NCBI GenBank assembly: GCA_037693485.1
Contig: CM075354.1
Span: 59,691,501-59,755,500, forward strand
Reading direction: 5' to 3'
Length of the DNA stretch: 64,000 nt
Origin: Kitagawia praeruptora
Taxonomy: Eukaryota > Streptophyta > Magnoliopsida > Apiales > Apiaceae
This document shows positions 31,666 through 42,696 of this stretch, in pieces; the first letter of the stretch is position 1; each line of letters begins with the position of its first letter. Under the pieces are notes generated by a model, which worked only from the letters and a program-made list of their open reading frames with translations, was not told the origin of the DNA and made no database searches. A program made the translations under genes and the position numbers.

Positions 31666-34073
31666 CTTTGATTGGGCCCGGCTTTTCGATAAGATTGATA
31701 ATCAACAGATTTAACAACTGGAGATGCACTTTTCTTAACATAACTAGAGCTTTCGACTTCCTCCTTTCCTTTCTCAGACTTGACATATTTATCAGTCCTA
31801 GGAGAAGGTTTGTCACTCCTAACTTTAGGAGGACTGACAGTCTTAGCTCTCCCAAACTTCTTTTTGATGTTTGAACTAGCAGCAGTATTTGAGCATGACT
31901 GGCTAGATGCATTCATTAAATTCACAAAAGTTTGCATGACGTTAAAAGTGCATGGCATACAATTAGGTTGACCACACTGTGCATGATTCTGATGCAGATT
32001 ATTCATTGTATGTGTGACAGGCATGGCATGTGTAGCAGTGCATGCATAAGAAAGATGTTCAGTAGATTTACAGTGATAACATGCTTTCTTTATTCGTTCA
32101 GCCTTAACCTCTTTTATGCCTTTCTTCCCTTGTTGTTTAACAGCCTTAGCTCCTATTCCTAGTCTAGATTCATCACTAGGGAAATTGATTTTAACTTGTT
32201 TAATAGGAGTTATAGGTTGTGCTTTCTGACGATCTTCCATCTCAATCTCATATCTAGCTATCAATTCAGTCTCTTCTTCTTCTATTCTAGGAACAAGGTG
32301 TTTGTAGATGGGTTTGACAGAAGGTTTAAAAATGCTAGGAATATCATTTTTAAGGTCACTGGAACTAGTGTCTATAGGTCTCTTCCCATCTTTCTTAGAA
32401 AGATTAGAATAATCAAGTCCTACACCTACTCCAGTTATCTTTTTAAACACATCATTATCTACATACACTTTACTAGCAGCTAGTTTGTAAGCTTCACATT
32501 TAGTTTCTAACTCAGCTAGTTTGTTCCTTAAACATGATTCTATTTCCTCCTTAAGGACGAGCTTGTGTTCCAAAGATTTAATAAAATCTCTTAGAGAAGT
32601 ATCTACAGTGCAAGCGGCCTCTAACTCTTCCACTTTTGCCTCAAGCATTCTGCTTTTGGCGACAAGTGTTTTCTGTTCCTTTTGAGAAGTGTCTAGGCTT
32701 TTGCACAACATGTAGATCTCTTCGCTAAGAGCCCCGTTCTGTTCCTTATAATCATCAATAGACATTTCTACTTTAAGGGTTAGAACTGGTACCTCTGGTT
32801 CCTCTGATGTCTCAGCCATGAGCGCAAAGTTTGCTACATGAGTAATATCTTCCTCATCTGAATCATCCCAAGCTCTTCCTTCTGTTACTACTAAAGCTCT
32901 TTTACCATGTTTTTCTTTCACCAGCGATTCATACTTGCTTTTGAGGGCTTCAAATGTCTCTTTTGGATAAGTCTGTTTAGGCTTTTTGCAGTCTGAGGCA
33001 AAATGTCCAGGTTCACCACAATTATAGCAATTGAACTTCATCTTGAAATCCAACGGAGATTTGTAGCTGGTACTCTTGCCTTTGCTTTTGTAGCCTGATG
33101 AACTACCACCACCCTTAGCAGCCCGATAATAAGATGAAGAATTTCTTTGTGGTCGGTTGCTCTTTCTGAATCTCATATTGCTGAACTTCCTTGCCATGTA
33201 TGCCACGACACTATCGTCCATGTTGTCCAGCTCTTCTTGGGTGAAGTAGTCATCATCACTGTTAGATGCACACTCGTCATCATTATCAACTTGATGCGGT
33301 GCAGGTGATGATTTAGGCTTTGCTGCAACCATTGCCTTCTTAGACTCTTCCTCATCAGCAACTAATCCTGATGCAGTTTCTTTTCCCTTTGAATCATTGT
33401 CCCATGCTTGATCTTGAAGAGTTTCCAGCTCATAGGTCTTCAGAATTCCATAATATTCTTCCAGAGAAGTTGTATGCAAATCTCTGGTTTCTCTGATTGC
33501 GTAGACTCTATGTTCAATGCTCTTTGGCTGGTTCCTCAAATATCTTGTATTGGTTTCAACCATGGGGAGAGTAACACCTCTCAGATTCAAATCCAATACC
33601 AACTGACTGAATCGTAGGTAGACATCTGTTATGCTTTCTCCTTTTCGTATTCTAAAGGTGTCATACTCCATCTTGAGTATAAGTGTCTTGTTGCTTCTGA
33701 CCTCTGCAGATCCTTCCATGACAACTTCTATTTTGTCCCAAATCTTCTTTGCTGTATTCAAACCCTTGACTATGTTGAACATTTCATGATCGAGAGATTC
33801 CATCAAGGTTTGTCTTACAGAAGTGTCATAAGCTATTTGCTCCTTGTCAGCATCCGTAAAGTCCGCTGCCTTTTTAGGCTCAGACCGAGCAGGTATAACC
33901 TCCTCTCCTTCCGTACGCTCAGGAATAGCTTTCATTGGAACAAATTTACCCTTTTCAAGGACTTCCAGATACTCAGGGTTAATTGTCTCTAAGTAGAGTC
34001 TCATTCTGAAAACCCATTCTTCATAGTGATCTCGGTTGAACATTGGGATCTTGAAAGAATTTTTAGGAGCCAT
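31644..34073 (-). CDS. Copia-2 gag
   Basis: 809 codons from ATG 34073 (MAPKNSFKIPMFNRDHYEEW, the usual Copia gag start; the frame is open five codons upstream from GTG). UBN2-type capsid region: KKIWDKIEVVMEGSAEVRSN, LRFSQLVLDLNLRGV. Zinc knuckle CYNCGEPGHFASDC near residue 346 and a second, CYHCKSTEHLSYAC, near 664, with a coiled-coil region between. It ends in AGPNQSWVPKKV, then TAA at 31646-31644. Gag packages the RNA in virus-like particles. It is long for Copia gag, as usual for Sireviruses. No breaks. Confidence 0.93.
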   Translation of the reverse strand: MAPKNSFKIPMFNRDHYEEWVFRMRLYLETINPEYLEVLEKGKFVPMKAIPERTEGEEVIPARSEPKKAADFTDADKEQIAYDTSVRQTLMESLDHEMFNIVKGLNTAKKIWDKIEVVMEGSAEVRSNKTLILKMEYDTFRIRKGESITDVYLRFSQLVLDLNLRGVTLPMVETNTRYLRNQPKSIEHRVYAIRETRDLHTTSLEEYYGILKTYELETLQDQAWDNDSKGKETASGLVADEEESKKAMVAAKPKSSPAPHQVDNDDECASNSDDDYFTQEELDNMDDSVVAYMARKFSNMRFRKSNRPQRNSSSYYRAAKGGGSSSGYKSKGKSTSYKSPLDFKMKFNCYNCGEPGHFASDCKKPKQTYPKETFEALKSKYESLVKEKHGKRALVVTEGRAWDDSDEEDITHVANFALMAETSEEPEVPVLTLKVEMSIDDYKEQNGALSEEIYMLCKSLDTSQKEQKTLVAKSRMLEAKVEELEAACTVDTSLRDFIKSLEHKLVLKEEIESCLRNKLAELETKCEAYKLAASKVYVDNDVFKKITGVGVGLDYSNLSKKDGKRPIDTSSSDLKNDIPSIFKPSVKPIYKHLVPRIEEEETELIARYEIEMEDRQKAQPITPIKQVKINFPSDESRLGIGAKAVKQQGKKGIKEVKAERIKKACYHCKSTEHLSYACTATHAMPVTHTMNNLHQNHAQCGQPNCMPCTFNVMQTFVNLMNASSQSCSNTAASSNIKKKFGRAKTVSPPKVRSDKPSPRTDKYVKSEKGKEEVESSSYVKKSASPVVKSVDYQSYRKAGPNQSWVPKKV

Positions 34074-34780
34074 TTCAAATCTTGTCACTAAAAAATTCTA
34101 AGTACCCAAGACTAGGCTATGTAGAATATCTATGTAGAACTTCTGCCAAGTCGAAATTTTTCTAAGTAGAAATTTTGCTCAAGTCGAAATTTCTCTAAGT
34201 AGAAATTGTCCAAGTCGAAATTCACCAAGTAGAAATTGTCCAAGTCGAAATTCTATGTAGAAAATCTCAAGTAGAAATTCTATGTAGAACTTTTGTCCTT
34301 AGAATAAATTTTTCTGCAGATCACTTTAATATTGAATAAACAATATCACCTTTTTGACTTTTGATTACTTTACACACCGAAAGTGACTAACCCACTTGCA
34401 AAGCACTGAGTACACTTTCTTTTGCTTTCGGCCAAGGAATAATAATCAAATCAAAAGTACAAAAACACCTTTTTGACTATCTTATTTGTTTGAAAAAGGA
34501 GATCAAAAAGTTGTTGGGTTATCTTCTTTGACAAGAACAGATGATGAACACTCAAGAACACCAAATATCAATGAACCCAGATTAATTCACAAAAATTAAT
34601 TAAAATACACCCAAGCCAAATAATCACACCTGGAGTATTTAAATAATTTTTTCCGGATGAGTTTTCACTGGAAACGAATTAAAGCTCACTTTTCGAAAAA
34701 ATGAAAAGTAGATCTAGAAAATGAAAACTCACGATTCTTCCACTAAACACAAGGATCTATGTTTTGTATGTTAAACATCC
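34074..34780 (-). other. Copia-2 5' untranslated leader
   Basis: 0.7 kb between PBS and gag. The gag-proximal part (34120-34290) repeats AAGTCGAAATT and AAGTAGAAATT words related to the spacer array and to the LTR. The rest shows nothing recognisable. Confidence 0.65.
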
Positions 34781-34792
34781 GCTCTGATACCA
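34781..34792 (-). other. Copia-2 primer-binding site
   Basis: On the minus strand TGGTATCAGAGC, two bases after the 5' LTR: the initiator-tRNA-Met type site. It fixes the orientation of Copia-2. Confidence 0.95.
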
Positions 34793-34794
34793 AT

Positions 34795-35846
34795 TGTTAG
34801 GTCCAAATGTGTTGTAGAGGGGGGGTGAATACAACTTTTCGATTATGAGTAGCAATAAATACGATGCAATAAATGAACACACAGATTCAAGGAATATATT
34901 TCTTTTATATATAACTTGAAAAGGTTGCTACAACATTCATTACAAAGTATAACAGAAGTTGAGAGAGAAGTGAATGATTCTAAGCTCTGTGAATACTCTC
35001 TCTCTTTTTCTTGTGTTTTTCTCAATATGCTCACTAACTAAAACATTACACAAGTGCTTCTATTTATACTACATGTAATCTATGACCTGTAGTCTTCAAA
35101 GACTAAGATGTACGTGGCCCAATGATGTCCACATAAATCTTGCCTTATCTTGAAAGCTTGGAAATCTGCCAATCAGAAGATGCCATGTGTCATGTTGAAG
35201 CTGCACTCTAAGTAGAACTTCTACTTGAGAATTTCTACTTAGCCATCTCGAAATTCTAAGTAGAACTTCTACTTGAGAATTTCGACTTAGCCATCTAGAA
35301 CATTTAGTACTTAGAAAATATTCTGGTCTTCAACTTGAAACTTCAATGCACATCTTGAGCTTGTGATATCTTCATATCTTCTTTGTTCTTCTACAAGCTC
35401 TTGAACATGGATCTTTATTACTGGCATAAACTTGCTATCAATGTCCTGACACTTGATGCACTGGTCTGGTTCATAAGTGACTAGTCTTGATAGTGTTTCT
35501 GCTTCTTGAATAAATTACCATATTCACTTAGTAACTTGGCTTTCCAATATTTGCTTTCCTTCTTGTTCACTTGAAATCAATTGGTCTTGTTGATACTGAT
35601 AGTTATGATCTTGAATCTCGAATTCTCAAATCACTGAGGCCTGAACAACTTTGACTTGAACTTCTCTCAATGATTTCTTCTTGGCTTGATCATAGTTAAC
35701 ATGTTCAATTGTATCAATTACCTTGTCTTCATTTTGTGTTGATTCCTTGTGACTTCTTGTTCTTGATTGTCTTCTGGTTAAGTATCTTTTCGTTTAATTG
35801 AGTTACATTAGTTATAGTGTTACAAGTTAATACACTCTGCCTTTCA
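34795..35846 (-). repeat. Copia-2 5' LTR (right copy)
   Basis: 1,052 bp, same as 21278-22329 with no difference noticed. The TATA-like GTATAAATAG on the minus strand (35069-35060) would drive the genomic RNA. Confidence 0.95.
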
Positions 35847-35851
35847 GTTTT

Positions 35852-36556
35852 GATAAGGCTAGACAAGAAGAAAAAGTAGCTATTGTCAATGATGCTAGTA
35901 AAGTAGAAGCTAGCACATCTAAATCTGAAGGTAAGAAAATTATTTCTGAACCTAATCATGTTAAATTTGTTGATTCAAAAGGTACCCCTGTTGTACACAA
36001 AAGGATTAACAATAGTAATTCAGATGAGAAAGTGTTAGAGAAACCTAAGAATGTAAACATAGGGTTTCTGTCTAAGTCTCAGTTGAAACAGAGATTAGAT
36101 GGTCTTTTAGAGTCTAGCAAGATCAAGAGAAATAGGAATGGAAAAGAAGGTATTAACAAGGAGAATAATTACAAGAATGTACCTGATGCACCTAGGAAAA
36201 AATGCTATAAATGTGGAAATCATAATCATTTGGCCCTAAACTGCAATCAAAAACCTTCTTGGAAAATTGAGTCCAGATTCCCCAAGACTCAGAAAATTCA
36301 ATACCAACCACAAAAAGCTTGTTATCATTGTGGTAGTTTACTTCATTCCATTTACATGTGTAGAGAATATCATGAACTGTACTATGACTATTATTCCTTG
36401 AAATCTGAAACTCCTAGTCACAAACAGTTTGTGAAATTAGAGTCTAAAGTTGACTCTACAACAGGTAAAGTAAAAGCAAAATTCTCAAAGCCTGTTGTTT
36501 CTAAATCTAGTAAGAAAGGATCCAATCAAAGTTGGGTCCTAAAAAATTCTAACTAG
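35852..36556 (+). pseudogene. Copia-3 gag, C-terminal part
   Basis: Continuation of the gag interrupted at 21277, in phase after dropping one GTTTT. It has two more zinc knuckles, CYKCGNHNHLALNC (about 36202) and CYHCGSLLHSIYMC (about 36321), and ends SNQSWVLKNSN with TAG 36554-36556. The corresponding gag end in Copia-2 is PNQSWVPKKV. A heptamer A AAA AAT lies just before the stop, but the -1 frame meets a TAA straight after it. Confidence 0.88.
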
Positions 36557-36567
36557 TTACTTTTTGT

Positions 36568-39081
36568 TTGCAGGGCACAGGAAAGAAGCATTCAATTATC
36601 TTGGACAGTGGATGCTCTGGACATATGACTGGAAAGAAGTCCCTGCTTACAAAGTTTGAGAGGAAAGCTGGCCCAGTAATATCTTTTGGAGATGGCAACA
36701 AAGGAGAAACTCTGGGATATGGCTCAATTGTTTTGGGGAATGTCATCATAGAAAATGTAGCACTGGTTGAAGGCTTGAAACATACTCTTTTAAGCATAAG
36801 TCAACTGGGTGATAAAGGTTACAAATCAATCTTTGACAAAGAAGGATGCAAAATCTTGAATATGCAGAATGGAGACATTGTTCTAACTGGTCAAAGACAT
36901 GGTAACATATATGAAGCCAGCTTAAGTGATACATCTAAAGGAATTGTTAGATGTCTCTACAGCAAAGCAACAAGTGATGAAAGCTGGAATTGGCACAAGA
37001 AGCTCTCACATCTCAACTTCAAGAAGCTTAATCAACTTGTTAAGCACAATCTGGTGAGAGGCCTACCTCAGGAAAATTATGTGCAAGATGGACTTTGTGA
37101 TGCATGTCAGCTTGGAAAGCAAAGAAGAACCACTTTCAAGAGCAAGACTGAAAATTCAATTACTGAACCATTTCACATGCTACATCTTGATCTGTTTGGT
37201 CCAGTAAACATTATGTCTATCAGCAAGAAAAGATATGCTCTAGTGATAGTGGATGATTTCACAAGGTTTACATGGGTGTTCTTTCTACACAAGAAGGATG
37301 AAGCTCCTCAACAAATCATTGAACTTGTCAAGAATATTCAGAATAACTCTGAGTACAAAGTTAAAGTACTTAGGAGTGACAATGGTACAGAATTCAAGAA
37401 TTCTACAATGGAGGGGTTTTGTGCAGACAATGGAATCACTCAACAGTTTTCTGCACCTGGTACACCTCAACAGAATGGTGTAGTGGAAAGAAAGAACATG
37501 ACTCTCATAGAGGCAGCAAGAACCATGCTTGCAGATGCAAAACTTCCAACCTACTTTTGGGCAGAAGCTATTAACACTGCATGTTTCACTCAAAACTGTA
37601 CCTTGGTAAATAGTCATGGAAAAACTCCCTATGAGATGATCAAAGGAAAGAAACCAAGTGTGAAATACTTTCACATCTTTGGATGCAAATGCTATGTCCT
37701 AAAAGTTCATCCAGAACAACTTGGAAAATTTGAATCCAAATCGGATGAAGAAATTTTTCTAGGATATTCAGCATCTAAGGCCTTCAAAGTTTATAATCTC
37801 AGAACTCACATTGTTATGGAATCAATTCATGTTGCATTTGATGATAAGAAATTTAGAATTTTGCAAACTGATGAAAGTCATGACAAATTGGAATTTGAAA
37901 ATCTGAAGAATTCTGAGATACTCTCCAGTGATGATGAAGGTTCTCCAGAGGGAATTTCTATTGCTTCTCAAAGGAATGCTACTGTTGAGGGGGAGCAAAT
38001 AAGTCAAAGAGAACACAGTGATCATCAGAAGCAGACTAGCTATTCAGAGTCTACTCCATCAGGAACTGATCTTTCAGAGTCTATTCCATCAGGAACTGAT
38101 CTTTCAGAGTCTACTAAAGGAAGATCAGTAACTAGCAGCAATATGGAATCTACTGATTCTACTGATCAAAGGAGAGTTATTGAAGGCAGAGAGAATTTTT
38201 CTACAAAAGATACCACTAACTTAGGGGGAGAGACTAGCAGAGTTAATCTACCACCTATTAGAAAATGGACCAAGGATCATACTGAAGATTTGATTATTGG
38301 TGATCCAAATAGTGGTGTTCGAACTAGAAGATCAATTCAAAATGAATTCTTGTATAGTTGCTTTCTCTCAAAGAATGAACCTAAGAAGGTTGAAGAAGCC
38401 TTACAGGATCCTGATTGGGTAATAGCAATGCAGGAGGAGTTAAATGAGTTTGAGAGAAACAAAGTCTGGAAACTGGTACCAAGACCTAAAGATAGATCTA
38501 TTGTTGGTGCAAGATGGGTTTTCAGAAACAAGCTAGATGAATCTGGTATGATTGTAAGAAACAAAGCAAGACTGGTGGCCAAGGGTTATTCTCAGGAAGA
38601 AGGCATTGATTATGATGAGACCTTTGCACCTGTAGCAAGATTGGAAGCAATCAGAATGTTTCTTGCATTTGCAGCTCATTCAAAATTCAAGGTATACCAG
38701 ATGGATGTAAAGGGTGCTTTTCTAAATGGCAAACTTGATGAGGAAGTATATGTGGAACAGCCACCTGGATTTGTTGATCCAAAATTTCCAAATCCTGTCT
38801 ACAAACTTGACAAGGCACTCTATGGACTAAAGCAGGCACCAAGAGCATGGTATGAGACTTTGTCTAAATTTCTTCTTGAAAATGGCTTCACAAGAGGTAT
38901 AATTGACAAAACTCTATTCTTTAGAAAGATAAAAGGTGAATTGCTTTTAGTTCAAGTTTATGTTGATGATATTATTTTTGGCTCTACTAATGAAAAGTTG
39001 TGTGCTAAGTTTAGCAAGCTTATGCAGTCTAAGTATCAGATGAGCATGATGGGTGAATTAAATTATTTCTTAGGCTTGTAG
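36568..39081 (+). pseudogene. Copia-3 pol up to a nonsense codon (protease, integrase, most of RT)
   Basis: Frame -1 relative to gag; the first codon is TTG in TTGCAGGGC, so there is no ordinary start. Protease ILDSGCSGHMTGKKS; integrase HKKLSHLNFKKL...CDACQLGK, HLDLFGPVN, RSDNGTEFKN, TPQQNGVVERKN; an S/T/E-rich linker (about 37900-38220); RT ARWVFRNKLDESG, YDETFAPVARLEAIR, QMDVKGAFLNG, YVDDIIFGS. TAG 39079-39081 replaces a glutamine: the same place in Copia-1 reads LGLQVKQ with CAG. The frame goes on unbroken in the next entry. Confidence 0.93.
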
Positions 39082-39900
39082 GTCAAACAGACTGAGACTG
39101 GTATTTTTATTAATCAGTCAAAGTATATCAAAGATCTCTTAAGAAGGTTTGACCTTCAAGACTGTGCAGTTGCAAAAACACCCATGGCAACAGCCACTAA
39201 ACTAGACTCTGATCCTAAGGGGAAGAGTGTGGATAATACTAGTTATAGAGGCATGATAGGCTCATTGTTATATCTAACTGCAAGTAGGCCAGATATAATG
39301 TTTTCTACCTGTTTATGTGCTAGATTCCAAAGTGATCCTAAGGAATCTCATTTAATTGTTGTGAAGAGAATTTTTAGATATCTCAAAGGAACTCCAAATC
39401 TTGGTTTGTGGTACCCTAGAGAATCTGATTTCTTTCTAATTGGATATTCAGACTCTGATTATGCAGGGTGTAAAATAGACAGGAAAAGCACTACAGGTAC
39501 ATGTCAATTCTTGGGAAATAGATTGATTTCTTGGGCAAGCAAGAAGCAACAATCTGTTTCAACCTCAACTGCAGAAGCTGAGTACATAGCAGCAGGCAGT
39601 TGCTGTGCACAGCTCCTTTGGATAAGAAATCAGTTGATGGATTATGGTATGACACTTAGTAATATTCCTATGTTTTGTGATAACACTAGTGCTATTAAAA
39701 TTGCAGAAAATCCAGTTCAACATTCAAGGACTAAGCACATTGATGTCAGGTATCATTTTATTAGAGAACATATTGAAAATGGTACTGTGGAACTTCATTT
39801 TGTTCCTACTGACAAACAGCTTGCAGATATTCTAACTAAACCACTTGATGAGACTACATTCAATAGATTAGTAAGTGAGTTAGGAATGTTAAATTTTTAG
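39082..39900 (+). pseudogene. Copia-3 pol, part after the nonsense codon (end of RT, RNase H)
   Basis: In frame with the preceding segment: VKQTETGIFINQSKYIKDLL, SYRGMIGSLLYLTASRPD, RNase H DSDYAGCKIDRKSTTG, STAEAEYIAAGSCC, HSRTKHIDVRYHFIREH, LVSELGMLNF, TAG at 39898-39900. Apart from the single stop upstream, pol is well preserved. The first ATG in this part is 39184. Confidence 0.93.
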
Positions 39901-40567
39901 ATCTTTAACATCTGCAATAGTAGCAAGGTATGTTGTTTTTAGCTTATAGACTTGATATTCTTGTCAGGATCTATATTTGATTGTTAAATTCTTTAGCTAT
40001 AACACTTTGCCTTGATAAATTTCAGTATGATAGACTTGTTAATAATCATCAGGATTAGATTTGTTATCAGGATGCTGACGTCATCAGTATTGTGTCAGTA
40101 TCAGGATTATGAAAATTGTTTCAGATCCTGACGTTTACTTTGTGTAGTAATCTAATTCTATGATGTGTTAAGTCTATGCCAGCATGTTTTAATATTTGCA
40201 TACTGATAATTTATACATCATTCATAATCAAAAGACAAGTAGATAATAAGAAATTGTATTTTCATTAATTGAAATCATTACATATATTGAAATGAAATAC
40301 AACATCTTTTTGTCTAACTTCTACTGATAATTCTATACTTGTCTAATGAAATGAATTCTGAGGTACAGGACAAGGAGCATCTCAAGAAATCCATCAGGGG
40401 ATTAAACAGCCTCATCTGCTCTTGGATTCCTTGTCTGGGCGACTTGAATGAGAGTAGCTAACTTAAATGAATAGCATCCCCATCAAGATCAACCTCAGAC
40501 TCTCGGCCAAATTCTTCATCCTCAAGTTTTGAGGAGGTTAGGGGAAGATTGTATCCAACAGATGGAT
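39901..40567 (+). other. Copia-3 spacer after pol, left of the CACTA insertion
   Basis: 39960-40150 holds a run of TCAGGAT, ATCAGGAT and ATCCTGAC words like those in the LTR. 40230-40567 contains, on the minus strand, the 3' part of a small antisense ORF and a 3'-end-like A/T stretch. 40565-40567 is the left GAT of the CACTA target duplication. Confidence 0.65.
40458..40567 (-). other. Antisense mini-ORF in Copia-3, 3' part
   Basis: If the CACTA element and one GAT copy are set aside, the minus strand has an open frame from ATG 45834-45832 through 45675, on through 40567 to TAG 40460-40458: 270 bases, 89 residues, in phase across the junction. This part is acidic (LEDEEFGRESEVDLDGD). The downstream minus sequence is U- and A-rich as in a plant 3' end. 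It does not resemble any protein I know. It may be a captured host fragment or a chance frame. Confidence 0.4.
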
Positions 40568-40760
40568 CACTACACCATAGATTGGCTATGGCAACCAGAC
40601 TTGTTAAAAAGCGTTGCTATTTCTTGACAAGTTTTTACAAAATTAGACATATTGTAATGCTTTTCAAAACCGTTACAATTGAAGTGAAAAACCGTTACAT
40701 ATTGTAAAATTTGCTATCTATTGCAATGATTTTTTAGGACGTTGCAATAAGGCGTTGCAG
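40568..40760. repeat. CACTA left end: terminal inverted repeat and subterminal repeats
   Basis: A 28-bp terminal repeat followed by GCGTTGCTAT, ATTGTAATG, GTTACA, TTGCAATG and CGTTGCAATAAGGCGTTGC words, in both orientations. Confidence 0.85.
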
Positions 40761-42472
40761 GAGACATGATTAGTGGGCCTCAGAATTGGCGGGCTCTCAA
40801 AATTTATTGAAATTTTGGGCGGACTTCCAAAATATGTTTTGCCGGGCAATGAAAAATAACCAAACAAAGGAAAATAAAAATACATAGACACAAAACACAA
40901 AACAAACAAAATACTAAACACAAAACACACACAACGACAACGACCGAAGCTCTGAAGATCATTGAAGGAAATCGAAGAACACTGAAACTCGGAGAACAGT
41001 AGAGAACCGTGAACACTGAATTAACTTGGAGAAGGTAAATCTTCTTCCCAAATCAAGTATGCATGTTCAATTGAGTATGTATATGTTTAATCCAGTAGGT
41101 ATATGTTTAATTGAGATTTTACTTTAGCTTTTAATTGAGCTTATGAATGTAAATCTTCTTCCCAAATCGAGTTTGCATGTTCAATCGAGTATGTATATAT
41201 TTAATTGAGCTTTTTTGAATTTGGATTTTTTTTAATTTGGGATTTTGTTAAGAATATTGATTTGAGGTTTTTAATTTTATTGATGTTTATAATGTTAAAA
41301 AAAACTTCAAATCAGTATTTTATTTGGTATTCTTAATGTTTATGATTACTTCCAGCTTTTGTGGCTCTAAATTTAGGAATTGTGGCTCTAAATTTAAGTG
41401 AAAATTATATGCATTACTATATTAGAATTGTAATTGTAATTTTAGTACGAGAGCTAGCAATCTCGAATTCAACCCTAGGCTACTCCTGCTGCTTTCAACC
41501 CGCAAGAATACTCCATTCTCCTTCTCATCCTCTGGATGATATAAGCATTTGCTTTAAATCGATCATAGAAGGTGTGTAACTCTGTAAGTGTATGTTCTTT
41601 CCTCATTTACTTGTGTGTTTTTTACATTTACGGATAGTGTACTTAAATGCCATTTGAATATGCTTTTGATTGAATGTTCATAATGTTTTAATATCCGTAG
41701 ATTGAAATCTACTCACCTCGTGAAAGCATGTATAAGATCAGTTTGCTTTGGTTTGATAACTTTCTTGATTTTTGATTTTTGACATTTCAAAGATTCTTTT
41801 TTCGAAAACCAGGGTCTTAATGGACACAACCTTAGAGTAGAGAATTTGACGTATTAATAAACTTCACCAGGAGCAGTTTTAATTTTCTTATGTGCTTTGG
41901 AGGAATTTAAATATGCAGAAATGGGAACAAGCATGAAAGAAGACACCCTATATACACCTTTGCAAGGTGAATGTAAAATTCTCTACTCCAAGGTTGTGTC
42001 CATTTCCCTATAAGCAGTGAAAAATCAAGTTTTTTCCAGCTTTCTCTTTACTTGATGTATAAATTTGCCACGAATATCCCTCTGCTTTGCTACACTCTTT
42101 CTTTCAATATTTTAATTTCTGCATCGTACTAGTGTTCTTTTACTTTGTAAGACTGTATCTTGATTGGGTCGCGTGACTCGCTCTTCACACCACAACTGCG
42201 TGCTCTTCTTCATTCTGTGTAGAGTTGTTTTTTTACATACAATTGCATGTCTTTATTTAAATTCCACAATGTCTTCTATATAAATCTGTCGCCTCTAATC
42301 AACGCTAATCTGTTGCAATTATGCTGAGCTGACCAGGCTTGATTGAGTTGAGACACCAAGTTGGCTGGTTGCTCAACACATTACCTGTGCACGCACTGTT
42401 TTTTTCACTCTCTGACCTGTGTTTATTCTCACTGCTCAAGTTTACCTCATTCTGAAATGTCTTGTGTAAAAG
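40761..42472. other. CACTA interior left of the SAP30-like fragment
   Basis: 1.7 kb of AT-rich DNA. Near 41040-41220 ATCTTCTTCCCAAATC(A/G)AGT and GTATGTATAT words occur twice (short tandem duplication). No coding fragment could be assigned. A long imperfect hairpin at 41819-42004 is entered separately. Confidence 0.55.
41819..42004. repeat. Long inverted repeat (hairpin) inside the CACTA element
   Basis: A left arm 41819-41850 and a right arm 41973-42004 are complementary at 30 of 32 positions, with a loop of 122 bases. The loop holds its own small hairpin, CACCTTTGCAAGGTG (41955-41969). It may be a MITE relic or a fold-back source of small RNAs; nothing shows expression. Confidence 0.75.
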
Positions 42473-42696
42473 GTTGATCTTAGTAAGCTAGATGAAGCTT
42501 CATTGCGGAAATATTGGCGATACTTCAATCTTGTGAGTTGTTTGATAAAATTCAAAGTACTTCGATTTCTACCTGTTGAAGTTCCTGCAGTTCTTTAGCA
42601 ATATGTTTCTCTTCTTTACCGTTTTAGATGGATGTCGTACCAAACCCATCTGAAGTGCAACTAGTAGATACAGTTCAGACACATTTTATGTCACAG
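42473..42696 (+). pseudogene. Captured SAP30-like gene fragment, two exons
   Basis: Exon 42473-42532 (20 codons: VDLSKLDEASLRKYWRYFNL) and exon 42628-42696 (23 codons: MDVVPNPSEVQLVDT, then HFMSQ), each flanked by AG and GT splice sites and in the same phase. This is the pattern of the SAP30 Sin3-binding domain of plant SAP30-like histone-deacetylase complex subunits (YWR.F.L, then PNPS..QLVD.VQ.HFMSQ). Only these two exons were recognised; no stop or frameshift occurs in them. It was probably copied or carried by the CACTA element. Alternative: chance similarity, unlikely given two adjoining exons in order. Confidence 0.65.

Larger units (their letters stand above)
21278..35846 (-). mobile_element. 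Copia-2: nearly intact Sirevirus-like Copia retrotransposon, minus strand
   Basis: 14,569 bp with 1,052-bp LTRs that I find identical on reading, duplication GTTTT on both sides (21273-21277, 35847-35851), PBS, uninterrupted gag and pol, a third gene with one amber codon, polypurine tract. It lies in the gag of Copia-3 in opposite orientation. Identical LTRs mean a recent insertion, the youngest element here. It is the most likely of the four retrotransposons to be competent, apart from the amber codon. Confidence 0.95.

Noticed and set aside
36537..36556. A AAA AAT as a -1 frameshift site for Copia-3 pol
   Set aside because: The -1 frame meets TAA right after it and the heptamer is absent from Copia-2.
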